Shown: positions 49,101 through 61,100 of the stretch, one piece after another | Numbering within the stretch: position 1 is the first letter of the stretch | Layout of the letters: every line of letters begins with the position of its first letter | NCBI GenBank assembly: GCA_030144725.1 | Contig: JASKMD010000006.1 | Location: 2,653,433 to 2,717,432 of the forward strand | DNA length: 64,000 nt | From: Haematococcus lacustris | Lineage: Eukaryota > Chlorophyta > Chlorophyceae > Chlamydomonadales > Haematococcaceae | Direction: 5' to 3' | Notes under the pieces: model-generated | Database searches by the model: none | Told to the model about the DNA's origin: nothing | What the model saw: the letters and a program-made list of their open reading frames with translations, nothing else | Position numbers and translations under genes: made by a program

Positions 49101-52100
49101 GATTTGCCTGCAGCAGCATTGCAGAGCGCCACCAACACACCAGCAGCCATCGCAGCAGCACCAGCAACGCTGCTGGAACACTTGCAGCAACAGCAAGCAC
49201 AGCATGCAGCACCAAAACAGCATCCACAACACTGCCCCAGCCATCCCCACAGCTACTCCAAGGGCTGTTGGGGCAGAAATCCGTATATTTGTCAACCTCC
49301 TTAAAGATCAATGCAGCACTCAACTGTTGTGCTGTTGCATGCATGTTGTCACACCTAGCACCTGTGTCACCTGTGTCACCTTTGTCACCTCTGTCCTAGC
49401 ACGGACCCTACTTATGGAAGCATGCCTACCAATGTTTTTTAATGATACATGATACATAGCTCAAACTGGATGAACGAGGTTCACACCCTCAATTTCCATA
49501 GCTTGGCCTGACTCGGTCACATGGCTCAGGTCAAAAGCTCAACGGTTCAATGCAAACCCTCAGATCAAAGGTCATATTTCACAGCGTGTGAAAGCGATGC
49601 CTACACAACGCTATCACTTATCATGACAGACGTCCCTGCCCACCTGCTTTTGCACCAGCATGTCGACCACCACAAACATGACGATGTCCACGAGTAGCAG
49701 CACGGCCACCAGGCCCAGGGAAACCCACTTGAAACGCAATATGGAGGTCATGGCCTGCACACGACAAGCAGCAGTAAAGGTTATAAACTGACCAGCCCAC
49801 CACACAACCTTGACTTTCCGCATCGCACAGCCCTGACCTTCCCACCACACAGCCTTGCTGGCATTGTGGATGGCAATGGAGTAGTAGGCAACATGGTGAA
49901 AAGATGAGAAAAGGCTCGACTAGCCAGGCAGGCAAACAATCATACAAACAAGGGTCTTGATCAGCAGGGTGGCACCACAGGGGGCAGCACTGCAGCCGCC
50001 ACTGTGCTAGGCCAGCAACAGACCCTCAGCCCCTCACGCTCAAGAACCGGAGGTTGATGGATTCCTGCCAGAGCAGCGTGCTGCTGGGTCAGAGTGCTGA
50101 GTTGTTACCCAACTTGATCAGTGCAACAGTTGGATTGCACTTGGACAATTATTGCATGCATGCTTGCCAGGTTTATCACACTAAGCATAGACCCTGCCAA
50201 GATTGATTATGATCACTCAGAAGATGCTGGCCAGACTGTCCAAATGGTGACTGGTTTAATCACAGCTGAGGCACTCATGGGGCTGACCTGGCACTGCCAC
50301 TCATCCAGCTACTCACTGTTGGTCCTCCAAGCATCTTCACCAGCTTTTTCAACCGCTTGCCTCGCTTGTACTGCACTCACATGTGGTGGCAAGGGAACAG
50401 GGTAAACACAGCGCTAGCACTGCTACACTGCCTTATCCTGCCATTCAGTTTTATTCTGCAGCAGTATCAACTGGGACCATCAACTTATGGCAATGACTTA
50501 ATAACAGCAGAGCCTGCTGAGCAAACCAGCCAGGTAGCGGCCTCACCTCGTTCATCACCTCGCCGGCCTCCGTCAAGTCCTCTGCAGCAAACACACAGAC
50601 ACGCACGCATGCACACAAGAACATGCCCACACAAGCCCGGAAAGGCCATACTTACAGCCCGGAACATGCAGGCCAGGCAATGTCAACAGCCACACCCATA
50701 TTGGCCACCATAGCAGTACTGCATCTTAGGGATTAAGAGCAGCGTCCTCATCCTCATCATCACATGGCATATGCAGCTGTGCGGTCCAGTCAAACACCGC
50801 TGGAGTCAGCACAAAAAGCAGCGCTGCGCAAAGGCCTCTGCTGCATTATCCAAGTCCCTGCGCCGTCAGGCTGTGCTGCTTACCACTGACTCGCTGCTGA
50901 GAGCCAAGTCAGGTACGGCTCACGGCCCTCCCTGCCCCCTGCCTTGGCAAGGATGCAACGCAGTCCACAACTATGCTGCCCTGGGTATGGTGGGCCGCCT
51001 CAGCAGCAGCCCTTTGAAGCAGCTGGTGGTGTTCTTTGGTGCAGCTACCATTGGCACCAGGGGAGGCCACACAGCCAGCAGCCTCAGAGCCTGGGCCCAG
51101 CACTCCCCTGCCAGCCAAGCGCAGCAAGCGCACTGAGGCTGAGCAGGCAGCTGAGCCTACCCAGCCCACCAAGGGCAAGGCCAAAGGCAAGGCTGCCAAG
51201 GCAAAGCCATCCCTCCAGCCAGGCAGGTGGGTAGACAGGGACTGCAACGCAGCGCTGAACATGCAGCGCATTGGGAAGAGCAGGTGGTGCCCACTGAAGC
51301 TGTGCTACTGACCAGAGCAGGCAAAGCTGCCAGCCAAGGGCAATGAGTATCCAGGCTTGGGGTACAAGCGAGTGCGAGACAAGCCACCCAAGACCCAGCC
51401 TGCTGCGGCACAGTAGTGTGTGCCCCCCTTTGTTGAGCTGTTATCAGCTTACAATTAGTGCATGTTTGTCATGCCAACTCTACATCATAGCCCATTGGGG
51501 TCAGGCAATAGAGTAGGTGGTAGGCGACCATGGCCATGTGTATGCCATGCATATGCCATGTGCATTCCATATGCATGAGAACTCAACACAGACAAAAACA
51601 CCGCTTTGTGGGGGTCCACATTCAGTGTTCCACTGCAATGAAGGCTCAAGGTTGAGGGCCAAGTTGCTGAAGGGCAGTAGGATAACAGTACTGCTGAGAT
51701 AACTGCTGAGATAAGTGACTGTGCTTACCGGGGTTCGACAGTTGGTGATACCCAACCTAAGGGCGCCCTTAACTGATGTCAGGGTAAACTACGGGGACCC
51801 TATACACTGGTTGTACAAAGTATGCTTACCAATAACTGAGGCATCCTCGTCCTCTTCCCCTGCAGCTTCCTCAGGCTGCAGGTCCACCTCCTCCACACCG
51901 GCAGCTGCTCCGTCGTCCAGGCTACCACTGGCAGAGCCTGGGCAGCAGCCAGCGCCGCATCACATCAGGCTTGTGCAGCAGCCAGGGCTACATTGTATGA
52001 GGCTCTACAGCAGCCAGGACCGCACCTCTAAGAGGAGGTGTGGAGGGCTGCCCAGGAGCATCTATCCAAGCGTCCACGTGTGCCTGTCCATTGACGTCGT

Positions 52101-55100
52101 ACAGCCCACTCAGCACACTGCCCTCCAGCTTGCCCGGCTCCCCAACCCCCTGTTGGCAGCCAGGCAATGCTCCCCGTCAGCTGGGTGCTGAAACCCGTCA
52201 GTTGGGTGCTGACACCCGCCTGTTGGGTGCAAGGCACGCGGCACATAGCTGGCCGCTGTGATGCCATGTCTGATGAAGCTAGCACACAGCAACACCCTCC
52301 ACAGTATGTGAAGCATGCAGCTGTTCACCCAGCTGTGCATGAGGGTGAGGGTGATGGCCGTTAGCGGGTTCCTGTCAGGCAGGGTGTTGACGGCGTGCAG
52401 CCTGCCAACAGGCTAAGCAGCCGCCAGACCTTGCGCCTGCCCACCTGCAGCCTGCCGCTGCCCCTCCTCCTTACACCACTGGTACCGTTGACCCAGGGGG
52501 TGGGGAGGGGTGTGCCCTCAGGACTGGGCTCTTTCCAGGCCCCTTGCAGCAGCTGGGCAGCGGCTAGGGCTGGGTTGGCTTGGTACGCTGACTTGAACTT
52601 GACATGGCCCAAGTCATGGCTAGACTCTGGCGCCACCTTGTTGCTCTGCAGGTATACACAGCAGTCAATGCACAGCAGCCAGCCTGTGTCTGGCGTTCAC
52701 TGTAATCCTGCTCTGTACCTGCTCTGCAGGTATAGGCACAGCAGCCAGCCTGTGTCTGGTGTTCATTGTGGACATGTGCTTTGCTGCCCAGCCAGCACTA
52801 GCTCGAGTGCAGCACAGGGTCAAGCCCTGATCAGCCGGGCAGGCTGCGCTCACCTTGTGCATGTAGTGCTTGTTTGGGGCATGGCTGGATGGGTCTGGGG
52901 AGTCCAGCTTCAGGCCCTGTGTGGGAGCAGGGCAAGGCAGCAGCTGCTTCCACACCCGTGCCCTTTGCCACTGGCCACAGGTTGCCCCTCCTGCACAACC
53001 ATGCCGTTCAGCACAGCTTGCCTAGCTTAATCAGCCACCTGCCTCAGACTCCCTCCCCCTCCCCCTCCCCCTCCCCCTCCCCCTCCCCCTCCCCCTCCCC
53101 CTCCCCCTCCCCCTCCCCCTCCCCCTCCCCCTCCCCCTCCCCCTCCCCCTCCCCCTCTACCTCCTTCCCTCCTCTCCCCACCTCCATGGACGGTTGCTGC
53201 TCAGACGCTGGGTGTGACCTTCGGAACAGATCCAGCGGCGTCCCCTGCTCTGCCGCCAGCGCCCATGATGGCTGCCAGGACTGCTTGGCCAGGGCAGGGC
53301 TGTCGTAGTTTGCAGCCATCACAGGGAAGCCCTGGCTCAGGTTGCTGGTGCGCTGGACATGGCTCATGCGGCGGCTGGCCAGGCGCTGCTGGGCATGTTG
53401 ACGGGCGGCAGGGGATTCTAGGATGGGGAGGGGCGAGTCAGGCAGCCAGGAGCGGAAGTCCTCACGCCCACACCTGTGACACGCATCACATCAGCCTCAT
53501 GCAGCAACCAGAGCCACATCATATCAGCCTCACAGATCTTTTCCACCCTGGCAGAACCACACAGCCCCATCAGGCAACACAGGCTGCAGAGCAGGCAGGG
53601 GCGGAGGCAGACCGCACCCCCCCCCACTGGCCCCCTGCTCCCCACCTTGGTTGCTCCAGGTGCACGATGAGGTACAGCGCACAGCCCGCCCCCACGTCCT
53701 GCTTCACCACCGCCTGCACCTGCAGCTCCAGCTCCGCGCCGTCAGTGCCGTGCAGCAGCTTCACGTGGTGCACAGGGCCCACGGCGCGGCGACGGTGGAA
53801 GCCGCCCTTGGCCATGCCGCCCTTGCCTGGCCGCCCCACCCCAGGCTTGCCCAGGGCCTTCCCCATGGAGCCTTCAGTGAACAGTGTCTCCAGGTGGGCT
53901 TTGCCGACCGTGGGCAGCAACGCACTGATGGCTGCCCCCTGCAGCATGGACGCTGGATAGCCCAGCAGCAGGTGGGGGCTGTAGATAGGCTGCTCCTTGA
54001 CCCCCAGCTGCACCACGTTGCCCTGTGTGTCCAACTCGAGTATGCCGGACAGCAGGTCGGCCCTCCACAGCTCCACCTGTGGAGGGCAGGCACTGACCCC
54101 AGCTTGGACACACAGCTGGGACACACAGCTGCAGGCACATGGCCAGCACTTCCTGCTCCCACCTGCCAGCACATACCCCTCCTACACACACACATGAACA
54201 CTTCTACCATTTCTACCCACCCCTCCTACACACACACATGAACACTTCTACCATTTCTACCCACCCCTCCTACACACACACATGAACACTTCTACCATTT
54301 CTACCCACCCCTCCTACACACACACATGAACACTTCTACCATTTCTACCCACCCCTTCTACACACACACATGAGAGATGAGGCACACAGCTGCAGGCACA
54401 AGGGCTGACAGCACAAGGGCTCCATCCCTCATTGCCCAGCCTTTGTGCCACCCTCCACCACAGGCTGTGCTGACAGGCAGCAACCTGCCCTTTGAAGCTT
54501 AGCAGCAGCCAAGGTGAGGCAGCTTCTAAGCTGGGACATCCAGGCAAAGGCTGAGCCTCTTCGCCACTTTGGGGTTGGAAAGGGGTGGGTAGATAGATTT
54601 TCCAGGCGAATGTGAGGATGTGAGGAGGTAGAAGGGCGATGTGACGACAGGGTGGGAGCAGGCTGTGCCAGCCACGAGTGTGCCGCTCCACCCACCATTA
54701 GGTGCATCTCAGCCGGTAGCATCACGCTGGCCCCCTCCATGTGGCCTCCATCCAGGTGGGGTTCCACTGTCATGATGGCAGGGACCTGCAGCACACAGCC
54801 ATGGTGCCAAGTCCTGGGTGCGCTGCCTGCCCTGCACAACATCGTCGATCACAGGCTGATGGCAGGAACTGAGGGCAGCACAGCCATGGTGCCACTGCCG
54901 TGATGCATCAAGAGGGGTGTGGGCAATCCTTGCGCACTCTCCTTTAGCAGCATTGCGGCCCTGCCTTGATGCATTTTATACAAAGGATAACACAGCCACC
55001 ACAACTGTGTAATCCTGATGCATTTGATGTGTGATCCTGATGTGACTGTTGCACAGCCTTGGTGTCTTTGGCTTGCCAAGAGCAACTCCATTGACGTGCA

Positions 55101-58100
55101 GGCTGATCCTGCAGTCCTGTACAGCCTGCACACCCAGCTCCGCCCTGGCACCAACCTGAACGCATGGCACCCTGGACCTGACCTTGCGCCTGACCCTGAC
55201 TTTAACCCTTCAGATGCGCCAGTCTCAGCTTAGCAGGAACCAAGGGTCGGGTATGTTCATCATGTCCATCAGCCCTACAGGGCCTGCCCCTGCTGCTGCT
55301 TCCTACCGTCTTCCTGGCAATCATAGCCATGCCAATGGGGCCCAGGGCTGCGAGCTTGTCCGGGTCCATGATGGGAGCCACGCCCACCCGCCAGGACAAC
55401 CCTGGAGTGGAGAACGACCTGCAGCCACAACCCTCCAGCCAGCTTGTGGCCTCACTGCCATCGCCACCATGACTCCACACACACTGCCACTGCAAGCCTC
55501 TTGCACTCGCTGCCACCAACGCAGTGCACACCACAGCCAGCATGCAGTGGCAACTGCCACCAGGACAAGATACCTTCCTCAGGATCTGGACTGACTGGCT
55601 GTAGCCAATAACTGAGTGTAGCCACTGTGCTTCACAGTCTGCCCGCTGCCGGCCCCAAACATCTGGTGTGGGTGGCTGTTTGCCTGCCTCCCTGTCACCT
55701 CACCTATTAGCCATGTCCATAAGAGCGGAAGCCGCTGAGGCGTCATTCAGGGGGTCATCATCGCGGGCCTTGGGGCGCAACACATCCAAGATGTGGGTCA
55801 AGGGTAAGCCCACCTGGTAAATAGAGGCAGGTGGCAGCAGCCAGGGCGGAAGGGCAGTAGCTTGCCACTTATCTCAGGCCATCAGTGGCCACTTGCATCA
55901 GGCCGACCAGTGTGGCCGCATAGCCGGGGATCAGGCCCCTCAACAGATTCTCAAACTGCACTACTATCAGGCAGCAGGCAAGACTGGCAGGCAGCATACA
56001 AGACTATCAGGCATCAGCCAAGACTATCAGGCAGCAGCCAAGACTGGCAGGCAGCAGGCAAGACTGGCAGGCAGCACGTTGAGGAGTCTGTTTGCTAACA
56101 ACAGTGGGGGATGGCAAACGTTGGAGATTGAAGTTGGGATGCGTTGCCTGAGCCAGCATCTTGTACTGCCAATCACTGCAACTTATAAGCACCCCGCTGT
56201 TAGTTTCGATGAGGTGCCCAGTGGTCTGTTGGGAAAGTGCCACTGATGTGGGGGCTGCAGTTATCAAGGGTGCGACTGAGGATGCTACAACTTGTTTGTA
56301 GTAGTTGAGTGAGATTACCCACAGTCCAACATGTTGTTCCTTGTTGAATAAGTTTTGTTGGACTGCCAAGCACTGCAAGCATCTGTACATCAGGTGGCCC
56401 CAACTAACAGCAGCTCAGATGTGTCCGTGATCGCTTGCGCCGGCATGGCCTCAAAAACTAGAACACGCTTGCCAGGAGACGCCCCGCTTGTCAAGCATCT
56501 GTACACCCTGCTCTGCATGCATACAAGCAACTCTGTAGTCTGCTTCTTTGTTCTGCTCCCTTATTGCTGACGCTGGCCCAGATGCGCTACTGCCTGACTT
56601 AATTGGCGTCAGGGTAGCTGGTAAGCATCTGGCCAGCCATAGCAACTGCCCCAGCTGATGCAATCAAAACTACCCACTGCAGTTACAGTTACCACTAGAG
56701 CTACCACTCCCACTGACCAGGGCCTGGGGGTCCAGATTGAATAGGGATATGCTAGAGTCCCCTGCTGCCAGCACCCGCCCCTTGCTGTCCAGCAGCAGCC
56801 GCAGCCGTCTCTCATCCAGAACCTTGCAGCAGCACAGCGCGGAATTGGCCTTGAGCATGGCATGGATGGGCATGGCTTACAAGGGATGAGCATGGCTTAC
56901 AAGACATGAGCATGGCAGGTGCGCACAATACAATATGGGTCAGCTGCTCGCAGTGTGCAAGTCTCATCATGACACCACATGGAGCTGAAACTGCATGTGT
57001 CACTGGGTCTGCACCAATAGAGTAGGTGCCATAGTACCAGGTACTACAGACATCCAACCTACCCAACTAACCTTACCAACAGGGCAACCACCCGTCGGCA
57101 CGCCTCACCTGCTCAAATGAACTGTCTTGAAATGCAACCACGTTCATGGGCTCCTTGCCAGGCAGCTCCTGTGGAAGGGGCAAAATGATTGACGCAGAAG
57201 GGGAAGAGTGAGTACCGCAGGAGAGGCTAGTTGGTTTTCGCAGAAGGGGCTAGGTAGCTTTTGCAGGGGCAGGGCCAGGATCAGGGTCAGGATCAGGTCC
57301 AGGGTACAAGCTCTTATCAGTGGGCACTATGCTGCTGTGACCATTTGCATGCAGTCTACCATTTGTCATGTGAAGGGTGCAAAGCATAGAAGGATGCGGA
57401 AAGCAGCGCTTTAAACCTTAGGATGTGCCCTTTGGAGGGGCCCTTTGGAGGTGCAAGAGTGAGCGACACACGGGTATGAGCAGGTATGAGCTGGTGTGAG
57501 ATGGTATGAGCCTAGTGGCGCGATGCCTCCATGGTTGCATCCCAGCCTGCCTGTATGGAGTCCTGGGAGATGTCTGTCATCACCGCCTTGCTGCCCTCAC
57601 CCGTGTTGTGAAATGGAGAGAGACGGGGTGCATGAAAGGGCCGGCAGGAGAGGAGGCAGGCAGATACACGCTCAGGCCTGAGCGGCAGCTCCATGGAGGG
57701 ATCACCTCCGCCTTGCTTTGATACCACTGTGGCGGATTAGGCAAGAAGAACGGCAGGCAGGCAAATGGCCAGATGGGCAGGTGATCAGGCAGGCAGGCAG
57801 GCAGACAGGAAGGTGGGTGGCAGCAGCCCACCTAGCTCACTGGGACAGCTGACATGCCATATATGCCATATAGTCAGTGAGGCTGGTAATCAGCCATGGG
57901 CACAGCCATGAGAGGGACAGGAAGATGTATTCAGCTGCATCAGGCGCCACCCTGGCAGCAGTGTGTGAACCTCTGTGGCGGCCACATGTGTTGGCTGGGC
58001 CTAGGGGAGGGCTGTGTATGTAGGGAAGCCACCCACCCACCCCGCTACCCACTCACCCTGCTACCCACCCACCCCACTACCCACCTACCCCACTTCCCGC

Positions 58101-61100
58101 CCACCCCACTACCCACCCACCCCAACACCCACCCACCCTGTCACATAGGGCACATTGGCCATGTGCACAGGCACTGCCGTGACCAGGGCCCACCTGGTGG
58201 TGCAAGCGTGTGAAGGGTGCCGGCAGCAAGGTGTCCAGGGCATGGCTCTTGCGGGACAGCTGCAGCTTGGCTGGCGTGGTGCCCAGGCAGTCTGCCAGGG
58301 CCTGGGTCACGTGCAGGATACGGCCCCGGCTGTCGGTGACCATCAGCTTGCTGGTGGCGGGTGCAGCCCGCTTCAACTGAGGCAAGACACCACACAGCAC
58401 AGCATCTCAGGCAGCAGGAGCAGCTCAGGCAGCAGTTGCTAGGATGATTCGTGAGCTCAGGCCTCGTTTGCTAGAGTGGTACGGGGAAGGGGACGTGGTA
58501 TGTGGTGAGCTGCATGCCGTGCAATTGCAGTAGCAATTCCGTAGCCACGGTGCTGTGCATGGGCATGGGTGTGCATGGGTGCTTCACTAGCTCTTTGCCC
58601 TTTGGAGGTGCCCTTTGGAGGTGCGAGAGTGAGTGACACACGGGTATGAGCAGGTATGAGATGGTATGAGATGGTATGAGCCTAGTGGCACGATGCCTCC
58701 GAAGAAGCGGAAGAGTACCGCGGAGCAAAAGCCGTGTCCGACTAAAAGCTCGCGAAAACAAGGTCAGTCGGCGGTGTGGTGTGGTCCACTGTAACTTTGC
58801 TGTGAGCTCCGTGCTGTGTGAGCTCCGTTGTTCTTGCCAGCGCAGGTCCTCGCACGCCTCAAGCCAAGCAACGACAGGGGCGAATGGATGGCTGGACGAC
58901 TCAGCGTCGCCAGGTACGCACGGGGCCGCATACCGTACCAGCCTTGAGTGTCATGGCCTGGTGTCTCATCCACAATCAAGACCACACTGTGTGCTGATAA
59001 TGCTGCGCTGCAGGTCATCAAGGTCTCGGGTGGCGCTGTGCTACAAGGCTGCAAGAAAACCAGGCGCAAGCTACTGGCACACCTCCAGCTAAGGGTGGAA
59101 ATCCACTCCCAGCTGCGTGTCATCGCCTCGCTACTCTTTCTACGTATCTTTCTCACCTGCCTAGTGGGCCACCCCACTCAGGGTCGTGACCCGGCCTCCG
59201 AGCCTCCAGCTGTGCAGCCTCCCCGTGCTCCTGATGCTGCACCCCTACCCCCACTCCCCATGCGTGCCCTCGCCCAGCCCGCCAGCATGGAGTGGGAGTG
59301 TGATCCTGATCCTCAGCCTGAGCCTGATCCAGAGCCAGAGCCATCGCCTGCCCCAATGCCACCCGCGCTCAGCGAAGATCCGGTGATGCTGGAGCAGCTG
59401 CGGGTGTTTTGTGAAAGCTTTGCCAACTCCAACGACATGACACCCTACAACCAGCTGCAGCGGCGGCTTGTGCGCAAAGGGCAGCACCGAGAGCCCATCC
59501 TCAAGTCGGTCTTTGCTGACCCCAGCAACCAGGAGCTGCTTGCAAAGTTGCAGCAGCTGGGCAGCATCAACCAGACGGGTGATGCCAACACCATTGGAGC
59601 GCACTCCATGCAGCTAGCGATCGCCATGCAGCGACACTACTCTAACCCAGGCAAGTGATGGTGGTGCATACCTGACCTGACCTGACCTGACCTGACCTGA
59701 CCTGACCTGACCTGACCTGACCTGACCTGACCTGACCTGATCTGATTTGATCTGACCTTGACCATGACCTTGACCTTGACCCTGACCTAGCCTTGACCTT
59801 GACCAAGACCTGACCTGAATGCATTCATGCACATGCAGAGCGCTTTGTCAAGCTCTACGCCAAGGCAGCCAGGGCCATGCTAGGCTGGAGTGGGGTGGAG
59901 GCTCAAGTGCTAATCAAGCTTGTCTGTGGGTATGCCCTCAACGCTGACAGCCCAGAGCTGCAGGCCTCAGACCTGGACGTGGGGCACGTGGAGGAGCTGA
60001 AGGCTGACGCTGCCAAGCAGCACCGGCTGCAGCCGCCTCAGAGCCTGGGCCCAGCACTCCCCTGCCAGCCAAGCGCAGCAAGCGCACTGAGGCTGAGCAG
60101 GCAGCTGAGCCCACCCAGCCTACCAAGGGCAAGGCCAAAGGCAAGGCTGCCAAGGCAAAGCCAGCCCCCAGCCAGGCAGGTGGGTAAACAGAAACCGCAA
60201 TGCAGCACTGAACATGCAGCGCATTGGGGACAGCAGGTGGCACCCACTGGAGCTGTGCTACTGGCCAGAGCAGGCAAAGCTGCCAGCCAAGGGCAAAGAG
60301 TACCCAGGCTTGGGGTACAAGCGGGTGTGAGACAAGCCACCCAAGACCCAGCCCGCTGCGGCACAGTAGTGTGTGCCCCCCTTTGTTGAGCTGTTCCCAG
60401 CTTACAGTTAGTGCATGTTTGTTATGCCAACTGTACATAATAGCCCTCCGGGGTCAGGCAAGAGTGTAGGTGGTAGGCAACCATGGCCATGTGTATGCCA
60501 TGTGTATGCCATGTGCATGGGAACTCCACACAGCCCAAAACACCGCTTTGTAGGGGTCCACACTTAGTGTTCCACTGCAATGAAGGCTCTAGGTTGAGGG
60601 CCGAGGTGCTGCGCATGGGCTAGAGGGTTGGGCTTGAGCTTGGGTCGAGAGGGAGGGGAGAGACGGCTGTAGGTGACAGGCAGACCTATGCTCCTGATCC
60701 CTGCTGACATGCACCTGATCCATTCATCTGGTCCCAAGCAGGTGAACCAATGCACCAGGTGGGATGCGGAGGAAGCACAGTCCTGCTGCTGGTCAAGGCT
60801 TTCCTGCTCAGTGGCTGCACCACTCACAGTGATGACCCAGAGCGCTGTCTCTGAGATTCCACCGATCTTCACCTCAGCGTCCACTGTCAGCAGCTCATCG
60901 GTGTATAGGTGCTTGAACTGCGCAGCACCCCACATACCAGCAAGGTGACCTCACGAGCCAGTGTTTCCCTCCTTCACCATTCTCTGCGCTGCTGGTGGTG
61001 ACGGGCTTACACCTTTGAGCCTTGGTGTGCAGGGCCCAGCTCATGTCTTTGTCAAAAGTCTGCATGCTCAGCACCACATGGCACTATCTGATGATATCTT

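Larger units (their letters stand above)
58591..60610 (+). mobile_element. Fanzor-like element copy C, both ends present, internally deleted
   Basis: The left end is set by a sequence shared with the fragments at 37183 and 57423 (repeats of CCTTTGGAGGTG and GGTATGAG). The right end is set by the sharp end of the noncoding tract shared with copies A and B. The element is about 2.0 kb long, antisense inside the gene 2 intron 58377-60827. Relative to the other copies it lacks the nuclease core between the N-terminal half and the last C-terminal stretch. I could not identify target-site duplications or terminal inverted repeats, so the mode of transposition is open. Confidence 0.55.
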
